Assembly (NCBI GenBank): GCA_002087915.1
Contig: LWDP01000053.1
Span: 1-13,885, forward strand
DNA: 13,885 nt
From: Enterospora canceri
Taxonomy: Eukaryota; Microsporidia; Enterocytozoonidae
Reading direction: 5' to 3'
Positions within the stretch are counted from its first letter, which is position 1. Every line of letters begins with the position of its first letter. The notes under the pieces are model-generated. The model was not told where the DNA came from, searched no databases, and saw only the letters and a program-made list of their open reading frames with translations. Below are positions 7,167-13,600 of this stretch, one piece after another. Made by a program: the position numbers and the translations under genes.

Positions 7167-7775
7167 ATGATTTCAACCAAAAATAGAATCCAAACCAGGA
7201 ACACGGTCCAGAAAAAGAAGGCAGCCTACTCCACCACTGGTGGCAGAAAGCGAATCACCACTCGCAACCCACAGATGCTGCGACTCCAGGCCTTCTTCAA
7301 GCGCATCGTTGAGTCATCAGCTGAAATCAGCCCAGTTGTAGCAAGAATTGAGAAGCGCCTACGAAGCACCAATCGAGTCAGACAGCCTGTGAAGATCAGC
7401 AGCCTTCTTCGAGAGAAAAAGGACGGATCCACCCCAGTTGTGGTTGCCAAACTCCTTGACGATGAAACAGCCCTTGTGATTCCAAGTGGCCTGAAAATAG
7501 TGGCATTGAAGTGGTCTCATTCAGTGGCTCGTAAAATCAGGGAAGCTGGTGGACAGCTCTTTAGCATCGACCAGTTCATGGTTGGATGCGACGGAGACTC
7601 CTCCAAGCTCCAGATTGTTCAGACTGATCCAAGCAAGAGAAAGAGCAGCAAGTACTGGGGCCCTGCTCCTGGTGAGAAGGGGTCTGTTGCTTATCCAAGA
7701 GACAACACCAAGGGAAAGAACAAGGAGAAGAGGATTGGAATAAAGAAGGCAGTTAAGTTTACACCCCAGGAATGA
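7167..7775 (+). CDS. RPL18: 60S ribosomal protein eL18
   Basis: This 202-aa protein is eL18 of the large ribosomal subunit. Diagnostic blocks are LRLQAFFKRIVE, ARIEKRLRSTNRVRQPVKISSL (seen in pieces across residues 50-80), DDETALVIPSGLKIVALKWS, AGGQLFSIDQF and the C-terminal region with YWGPAPG followed by a basic tail. The family is normally about 185-190 residues, so this copy has a slightly longer, basic, Thr/Arg-rich N-terminus (residues 1-35). No intron is visible, although microsporidian ribosomal protein genes sometimes carry a short one at the start codon. The start is supported by CCCCC one base upstream. The 3' end lies 101 bp from the convergent DPH4-like gene, with an AATAAA at 7868-7873. 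Confidence 0.95.
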   Translation: MISTKNRIQTRNTVQKKKAAYSTTGGRKRITTRNPQMLRLQAFFKRIVESSAEISPVVARIEKRLRSTNRVRQPVKISSLLREKKDGSTPVVVAKLLDDETALVIPSGLKIVALKWSHSVARKIREAGGQLFSIDQFMVGCDGDSSKLQIVQTDPSKRKSSKYWGPAPGEKGSVAYPRDNTKGKNKEKRIGIKKAVKFTPQE

Positions 7776-7789
7776 ACAATATCAGGTGG

Positions 7790-7861
7790 ATAACAATAAC
7801 AGTAGTGTGATAGTAATAATAGTAGTAGTAATAACAGTAATAATAACAGTAATAATAATTA
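7790..7861. repeat. trinucleotide repeat tract (TAR/TAA type) in a convergent gap
   Basis: This tract of imperfect AGT/AAT/AAC triplets lies between the stops of eL18 and the DPH4-like gene. It contains a perfect 12-base tandem duplication, AACAGTAATAAT at 7833-7844 and again at 7845-7856. Read in one plus frame from 7811 it is almost all stop codons (TAG TAA TAA TAG TAG TAG TAA TAA CAG TAA ...). It is probably a microsatellite grown by slippage. Confidence 0.8.
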
Positions 7862-7876
7862 AGAACTAATAAATGA

Positions 7877-8248
7877 CTAGTTGCCAATATGCTTACTATC
7901 TATTACTACCACTTTCTCTACTACAATATAGCAACTACACCATTCACACCCTACTATCCCCACTTCTTCTGTCTTATACTCTGCCCCACACCTGCAAGTG
8001 GTCTTCTTTCCTACTCCAACTCTATCGTAGGCACATTCAACTACCTCTGATACACTGATATGATCTGATTCTGAGTATAATTGCATCAGATGTATCATAC
8101 GACTCTTCGTACTGGTGTACTCATCCCCACTGCTACTCCGTAGTATCCTCTCGTACTTCCTCAACAGTCCGTGATACTTGCTACGAATTGTCTCTGGTCT
8201 GTCACTCTCATCCAATTCCAGCAAATTGATTAGTTCAAAACTGCCCAT
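7877..8248 (-). CDS. DPH4/Jjj3-like protein with CSL zinc finger and degenerate J domain
   Basis: This 123-aa protein pairs an N-terminal J-domain-like helical region (residues 1-62, with FELINLLELDE and IRSKYHGLLRKY) with a C-terminal CSL-type zinc finger: C85-x-C87-G and C101-x2-C104-S-C106, followed by strand residues YIVVEKVVVID. This order is that of DPH4/Jjj3, which binds iron or zinc and supports the first step of diphthamide synthesis on elongation factor 2. The HPD tripeptide that lets J proteins stimulate Hsp70 is absent: after KYHGLLRKY the sequence continues ERILRSS. Either the J part only serves as a fold, or the chaperone role is lost. DPH3 is the alternative, but it is shorter and has the CSL finger at the N-terminus. 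The start is an ATG with CCC seven bases upstream (complement of 8256-8258). It is divergent from the next gene across 20 bp. Confidence 0.82.
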   Translation of the reverse strand: MGSFELINLLELDESDRPETIRSKYHGLLRKYERILRSSSGDEYTSTKSRMIHLMQLYSESDHISVSEVVECAYDRVGVGKKTTCRCGAEYKTEEVGIVGCEWCSCYIVVEKVVVIDSKHIGN

Positions 8249-8259
8249 TTATTCTGGGC
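8243..8259. promoter_or_regulatory. palindromic GCCCA/TGGGC start motif shared by divergent genes
   Basis: GCCCA at 8243-8247 and TGGGC at 8255-8259 form an inverted repeat across a 7-base AT spacer, in a divergent gap of only 20 bp (8249-8268). On the minus strand it supplies CCC seven bases before the ATG of the DPH4-like gene. On the plus strand the GGG is ten bases before the ATG at 8269. One symmetrical element could thus serve both directions. Confidence 0.5.
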
Positions 8260-8268
8260 AAATAAAAC

Positions 8269-8910
8269 ATGAAACATGTTACGAAACACTTTTATGGCAG
8301 ATCCATCACCATACACATGCTACTATACTACACTGGAATACTCTCAATATCAGAGGAAAGCAGCTCAAGCGTGCAGACAATACTAATCAAGACGAATAGG
8401 AAGATGAAGGTGCCCCTGAGCAAGGGTGGGGTAGTTGAGTTGGACAAGAATAGGGCAAATCAGGCAGCCTTCTCTGCCCAGGGAATCAGGGAGTTGAAGA
8501 ACATTCTACGTGGCCTGACTAGCAAGAAGAGGAAGGAGAAGGTGGAGAAGGACGAGAGCAGCAGCAGCATCGATGAACAGGGGTTTCTGGGAATGTTTGG
8601 TAGTCCAACTGGTAGTCATCAAAATGATAGTCATCAAAATGGCAGTCATCAAAATGGGAAGGAAAACAAGCACCCTGTCAAACAGTCTCTGGTAACGAGG
8701 GCAGTGAAACAGAACCTGGGAAGCAGTGGCCACGGCCCTGGGGTGGTTGATAGGCTGAAAAGGGGAATCACGGAACCAAAGCCAAGACGCCGCCTCCTTG
8801 GACGCGTTGTCTACGTGATGCTGCTTGTGGCAGTTGGGGCGATCTGCTACCAAATGGGAAAGCGGTCTGAGAGTGAAAACTACCTGAGGGTGCTCCAGCC
8901 TGAACAATGA
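8269..8910 (+). CDS. C-terminally anchored membrane protein, 213 aa (or 168 aa), function unknown
   Basis: I do not recognise a family. The protein has a basic and Ser-rich soluble part, then one membrane helix at about residues 176-195 (LLGRVVYVMLLVAVGAICY) flanked by Arg residues on the N-terminal side, then 18 polar residues, fitting a tail-anchored or single-pass protein with the N-terminus in the cytosol. Residues 115-130 are a short tandem repeat (three SHQN units, coded at 8611-8655). The block SKGGVVELDKNRANQAAFSAQGIR, in pieces over residues 51-74, looks conserved in style. The start is uncertain: ATG 8269 lies behind the shared palindrome and gives 213 aa, but its first 45 residues look unlike the rest; ATG 8404 gives 168 aa but lacks a nearby CCC. 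It ends 64 bp before the Cdc20/Cdh1 gene on the same strand. Confidence 0.72.
   Translation: MKHVTKHFYGRSITIHMLLYYTGILSISEESSSSVQTILIKTNRKMKVPLSKGGVVELDKNRANQAAFSAQGIRELKNILRGLTSKKRKEKVEKDESSSSIDEQGFLGMFGSPTGSHQNDSHQNGSHQNGKENKHPVKQSLVTRAVKQNLGSSGHGPGVVDRLKRGITEPKPRRRLLGRVVYVMLLVAVGAICYQMGKRSESENYLRVLQPEQ
8611..8655 (+). repeat. three 15-bp tandem repeats inside the membrane-protein gene
   Basis: Three copies of a 15-base unit with the core AGTCATCAAAAT differ only in the first bases (GGT, GAT, GGC). They encode GSHQN, DSHQN and GSHQN in frame. Copy number could vary between isolates. Confidence 0.85.
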
Positions 8911-8968
8911 ATGAATATTTGGTGGAGTCAGTGTTTATTTATTTGACCAAAAATATTATGAGAATGAA

Positions 8969-8971
8969 CCC
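8969..8971 (+). promoter_or_regulatory. CCC motif before the Cdc20/Cdh1 gene
   Basis: CCC lies three bases before the ATG at 8975, after an AT-rich AAAATATTATG in the 64-bp gap. The two ATGs just upstream (8958 and 8964) are out of frame, so the motif helps select 8975. Confidence 0.55.
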
Positions 8972-8974
8972 ACT

Positions 8975-10165
8975 ATGGAGTACCTGCTGACGTCTGATGG
9001 CAGCGGCGAGACTGGGAACGGAAGCAGCGACGGCGTGGCGCTGCCCATGGCACCACTTGGTGCCCTGGTTGAGCTGGGACAGCGGTCGAACCAGGGCGTA
9101 AGACACGTTCAGGGCGAAACAAAGACGGGTAAGTTAACGAGAGAGGGGGGAGTGGGCCATGTCCACGCCACGCGCGTGATTGCCCTGAGCAGATTCGCAG
9201 ACGACTTCTACTCGAACCTGCTCGACTGGGCTGGGCCCAATATTTATTACGCGGTGAAGAAGCGCATCTACGCCTACAACTACCACACGGAGGAGTCGGC
9301 TGAGATATTCAGGACGCCCTGCAACGTGACGAGCCTGAAGTTCAACTCGGCCTGCGGGGTTCTGGTGGCCGGAACGAGCTCAGGCGCCCTGTTTCAGGTG
9401 GGCGAGAAGAGCCACTGCGACGAGGCGGAGAACAAGCGCCTCTGCCCCGTGGCCACGAAGTGGTCGCAGGGAGCCGACTTCTTTGGCGACTTCTTCGTCG
9501 CCCAGGACGAGATGGCCACTCCTCATCGGAGCAGAATCGGCGTCATGGACGCAGTTGACTCGCTGGTGGTGACTGGGTCGCGGGACAGGAAGGTGAAGGT
9601 CTTCGATCTCAGAACAAACAGCGTCGAACTCGTCTTTGCTGCCCACACGCAGGAGGTCTGCGGGCTGAGCATCAGCGGCCACCGCGTCGCATCGGGCGGA
9701 AACGACAACCGCGTCTGCGTCTTCGACCTCAGAAACAGCTGTCGCAGCCTCTTTCGATTCACCGATCACAGGGCGGCCGTGAAGGCAGTGTGCCTGGACA
9801 GAAACGTGCTCTATTCAGGGGGTGGATCGGCCGATAAGACGGTGAAGAAGTACGACCTGGGCTGTCCAGGGGGGAGGCTGATTCAGTCGGCCCAATTTGG
9901 GTCTCAGGTGACAAACATCCAGACCATTTTGTACCAGAATGAGCCCAGTCTGATTTGCACCTTTGGATACTCCGATGACGACGCCAAGTTGGTGAGTGTC
10001 GCCAACAACAAGTTCAGGGTCGTCCAGCAGTTCGTGGGCCACCGAAACAGAGTCATCCACTTTGCGATGAGTGACGACAGGAAGCACTTTGTGACTGGAA
10101 GTGGGGATGCCACGATTCGCGTATGGGACGTAAATGATGAGCGGGATGAGCTGAGAATACGATGA
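8975..10165 (+). CDS. Cdc20/Cdh1 (Fizzy) family APC/C activator, WD40
   Basis: This 396-aa protein is a WD40 propeller of the Cdc20/Cdh1 family, which brings substrates to the anaphase-promoting complex to drive mitotic exit. The propeller begins with DDFYSNLLDW (76-85), the family signature before blade 1. Later landmarks are AHTQEVCGL (223-231), ASGGNDNRVCVFDLR (239-253), HRAAVKAV (265-272), SGGGSADKTV (281-290), GSQVTNI (309-315) and VTGSGDATIRVWDV (373-386). It ends ELRIR, giving the Ile-Arg tail used to dock on the APC/C TPR subunit. AAVKA and VTGSGDxT lean toward Cdh1, but Cdc20 is not excluded. The N-terminal 75 residues are short, Gly-rich and show no DR(F/Y)IP C-box and no KEN box. 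The gene looks richer in G and C than most of its neighbours. The start at 8975 has CCC three bases upstream. Confidence 0.9.
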   Translation: MEYLLTSDGSGETGNGSSDGVALPMAPLGALVELGQRSNQGVRHVQGETKTGKLTREGGVGHVHATRVIALSRFADDFYSNLLDWAGPNIYYAVKKRIYAYNYHTEESAEIFRTPCNVTSLKFNSACGVLVAGTSSGALFQVGEKSHCDEAENKRLCPVATKWSQGADFFGDFFVAQDEMATPHRSRIGVMDAVDSLVVTGSRDRKVKVFDLRTNSVELVFAAHTQEVCGLSISGHRVASGGNDNRVCVFDLRNSCRSLFRFTDHRAAVKAVCLDRNVLYSGGGSADKTVKKYDLGCPGGRLIQSAQFGSQVTNIQTILYQNEPSLICTFGYSDDDAKLVSVANNKFRVVQQFVGHRNRVIHFAMSDDRKHFVTGSGDATIRVWDVNDERDELRIR

Positions 10166-10213
10166 CTCTTCCTCTGTTGATACGAATTGCCACTCATTCT
10201 GGTCACGTTTAGG

Positions 10214-10256
10214 CCAGTTTCATCTTCCACCGTGACTGATTCAGACCAGTTTCATC
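10214..10256 (+). repeat. 11-bp direct repeat upstream of the NF-YA gene
   Basis: CCAGTTTCATC occurs at 10214-10224 and again at 10246-10256, 32 bases apart (about three helical turns), within the 121-bp gap before the NF-YA start. A CCC at 10259-10261 follows the second copy. It may be an operator-like pair or leftover duplication. Confidence 0.45.
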
Positions 10257-10286
10257 CGCCCTTATTTTCTGTCTCCTGTCGTGGCC

Positions 10287-10661
10287 ATGAAGAACACTCA
10301 CTTTCTGGACAAGCTGTTTTCACCAGTGAAGGGAAACAGGGCGAGCAAGGGAGGAAACGTGGACTTCTACGACATGTTCGAGGGTGACTGTGGTGAGACA
10401 CAGGCAGATGGAGTCGATGGAATTGATGGAATCGTTGGATCAGCCAATCAGGCCTATAAGTCAGATGCATCATGCACCAATATCAGGCAGCAGGAGTACA
10501 TTGCCCATAGGAGAAAGAGGAGGGAGTGGCTTGATCAGTTCATGGTGCGAGGAGGAAGCAAATACACGCACGAGAGCAGGCACAAGCACGCAATGAGCAG
10601 AATGAGGGCACCAAGTGGCAGATTCCTCACCAAAAGTGAATCAAGGGACATCAGCAAGTGA
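10287..10661 (+). CDS. NF-YA/HAP2-type CCAAT-binding transcription factor subunit, minimal
   Basis: NF-YA (HAP2) joins the NF-YB/NF-YC histone-fold dimer and gives CCAAT sequence recognition. This 124-aa protein has the core at residues 66-113. A1-like region: IRQQEYIAHRRKRREWLDQF, aligning with the helix that binds NF-YB/YC. A2-like region: KYTHESRHKHAMSRMR followed by APSGRF, where the family usually has GxGGRF. The HESRH-x-HAM block is essentially intact. The linker between A1 and A2 is about three residues shorter than usual. Outside the core little remains: an N-terminal 60 residues with a Gly/Asp-rich stretch and no Gln-rich activation domain. Family members are usually 200-350 residues. 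The start used is ATG 10287; an in-frame GTG six bases earlier is rejected. Only CC precedes this ATG, the single clear exception to the CCC rule here. It converges with Mot1 across 21 bp. Confidence 0.88.
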   Translation: MKNTHFLDKLFSPVKGNRASKGGNVDFYDMFEGDCGETQADGVDGIDGIVGSANQAYKSDASCTNIRQQEYIAHRRKRREWLDQFMVRGGSKYTHESRHKHAMSRMRAPSGRFLTKSESRDISK

Positions 10662-10682
10662 TCAGAAATCAGCTGACCAGAG

Positions 10683-13600
10683 CTACTCCTTCTTGAATCC
10701 CTCCAATGCTTCTTCTATTCCCATGCTTTCTATTTTGGTATTCTGCTGCGTGATGATGTTGCCTGAGACGTACTCCTTGAATCTCTGGTAGCACATCACC
10801 TTCTCCTCGATCGTATCTCTCGTCACCAGGCGCATCACATTCACTGCCTGCTTCTGTCCAATGCGATGGGCCCTGTCCATGGCCTGTAGGTCGTTGAATG
10901 GGTTCCAGTCGTGTTCGTAGAAGACAACCAGGTTGGCACTGCACAGATTCAGTCCAACTCCACCTGCCTGTGTCGTGCTGAGGAGAACAGCTGCCCCTGA
11001 ATTGTTGAAATCGTGGGCAATTCGACCAATGTCCCTGCTTTGGTTGATTTCGTAGTATTCGGGTGAGAGTACTCGAATGTCTCCTTTTTGAAAGACGTTC
11101 AACAGCTCATTCAGAACCAGGGCCACCGTCTTCTTTGACTGGAAGAAGATGATCAGTTTGTTTCGCATGTTTCCTGGTCCACCACAGCCGTGGATGATGT
11201 CAAGCAGTGCCTCTGTTTTGGAGCTGGTTGCGGTGGAATCAAAGTGGCCAGGATGCGAGGCAGCCTTGAGCAACAGGTTGTTTCTGACAATGGTGCTGAC
11301 GTCATCATTCTGACCAGTCTCAACTCCCCTGTATATCTTCTTCTGCTCCTCATTCATCTCCACCACCAAATCACTGATTATTTTATCAGGCAAATCGGCC
11401 AATACGTCCTTCTTCAGTCTCCTCATTATGAATGGTAGCACCTTCTTGTGCAATCCAGCCATTCTTGTTATCAGTTTGCTATCATTCTTGTACTCATTAG
11501 TGGCTGTTTTACTACCACTCATTCTTATTCGATACATTCTACCAAACTCCTTATCATCACCAAGGTATCCAGGCATGATCAGATTGAATAGGCTGAATAA
11601 GTCATCAACTGAGTTATGGACAGGAGTTCCAGTCAGAATCAGCCTATGAGATGCAGTGATTCTTGATGCACGCTGATGAAGAAGGGTCTTTCTGTTTCGT
11701 AGCAGATGACCTTCATCAAATATCACAAATTGGGCTGAAATATCACTATTGCATCTGCGGATGAATGAATATGACAGAATGCGGAAGATGGTGGGCTGTT
11801 TGGCCGACTTCCTTTTCAAACTGCTTTCTAACGAGTCAAAGAGTATCACAGTCTCCCCAAAATCAAATTTGGTTTGAATTTCATCAGCCCAATGGGCGCA
11901 TAGGCTGCCTGGGCATGCGATGATCACGTCTTTTGCTTCTACCGTAGCCAAATAGGCCAGAACTTGGACTGTCTTTCCCAATCCCATGTCATCAGCCAGA
12001 ATTCCACCCAAGTTGAATTTGAAGAGGAATCCAATCCACCTGACGCCGTCTTCCTGGTACGGACGAAGAGAGAGGCCATCACGAAAGTGAGTGGCTGAGA
12101 TTGGGAAGAGTCGCACTCTCTCTGGGTCGATGAAGACAGCAGCATCCTCATAGTCAGCCACAATTCGCTGATAGAGATCAGGATCAACATCAGCAATTTG
12201 ATCGTTGATTCCAAGAGCCAGGAAGTTGATGATTCTGCCCAGAATTGCACTGGTTTCAGGGGAGATGTCCCTGAGGACCAGTCGAAGCAGTGGAACTGCA
12301 AATGATGGATCCAGGAACTCGATCAGTGCTGGAAGGGTGGAGATGTCGCCTGATTCCAGGACGTGACGGACGTAGAGGGCACCGTAGCGTAGTCCACTTC
12401 GTAGAAAGTGGCGTAGAATTCGTTCAGGCTGCTCTTTCTGGCTGTAGCAGAGGGCACTGTCAAAGAGGGCTTGGGCTGGGCTGAATTCGACGAAGAGGCG
12501 ACCAAGGCGGGCGAAAAGAAGTGGGAAATCGGTGACTGCGAAAATGGCAGCCGCTGTTTCCTCCGAAAAGAAGGCAGGTCGCCTCTCTTTGACGACTTCG
12601 ATGAAAATGGCCGTGTTTGCCGTGAGAAGGGCGTTCTCTTCCTTGGCTTTGATGTTTTCGATGGCCTTTTTGATCAGGCAGTCGAACAATTTGCTGAAGT
12701 TGTTTTGATCAGTGATTGCACCTGAAATCAGTTTGACCATTTCACGAGAGTATTCCAGGCAGTAGAAGATCGAGAAGTCGAAGTTGTTGTGGGTGTTTCT
12801 GGCTACGCATAGGCGGATGTATTCGGCAAAGTGGATGATTGTTGATGAATTGGTTTTGGCGTAGTCGAGGCAGTTTCGCTGATTGATCAGTGCTGCGAAA
12901 TCAGTGATGCTGAGTGGCTGAAGAGATGGAATATGTTTGAAGTCGTCTTTGAGAGACTGGCCACTGATGAATATTCTGGAACTGTGGTCATTTTCCACCA
13001 GTGTTTTGATCAGAAGGCCCTGTAGATTTCTGGTTGGAATCAGGGACTCATCTGAGACAGAAGTCTCCTTCAGGACACCAAGGATGCCTTGGAGCAGAAA
13101 GATGCGATTGTTCATGATGTCAGTGGAGCCAACCACTTTCCAGCCGTCTCTGGTGAAGTAGTTTTCATCGTAGCAGACGAAATCATTTTTGTCGTAGTGG
13201 GAGAAGATGTCTCCTGTGGCGACTTTGAAGACGTGTTTGAGGTAGTCGACTAAATCAGCAGGCGGAAGGCGAGCTATTTTGGTTTGGAGGATCTCGTTGA
13301 ATTCAGCTGATGAAATGGGCGAATTCGCCTTGGTGAAGTCGCTGCTGTAGTTGAACAGGGCGTGTTCAGAAAGCAGGTAGACGACGTCGACTGTGTCTAT
13401 GACCTGGCATATTCTGACAGAAGCAGTTCTGATTTCAGAAATCGTGGACGTGCAGCAGCTGAAGAGGAGACCAACCAAATCGCCCTTTTTGACGACTTCA
13501 ATTGCACTCTTCTTTTTGTTCGTGTCATTTATGCATATTATGCATACTAACAAATTCAGAAGCTGAGATTTGCTATGAGCTGTGTTCAGGGCGTCTTCGA

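Noticed and set aside
8506..8907. 133-aa antisense frame opposite the membrane-protein gene
   Set aside because: It mirrors the sense gene, has no start motif and lacks recognisable domains.
9380..10230. Several antisense frames (129, 79, 90 and 108 aa) opposite the Cdc20/Cdh1 gene
   Set aside because: The plus frame encodes an unmistakable WD40 protein over the whole interval; high GC lowers stop frequency on the other strand.
10440..10452. AGCCAATCAGG, a good NF-Y consensus, inside the NF-YA coding region
   Set aside because: It lies in codons for SANQA within the gene; one such match in 14 kb is not surprising and autoregulation cannot be inferred.
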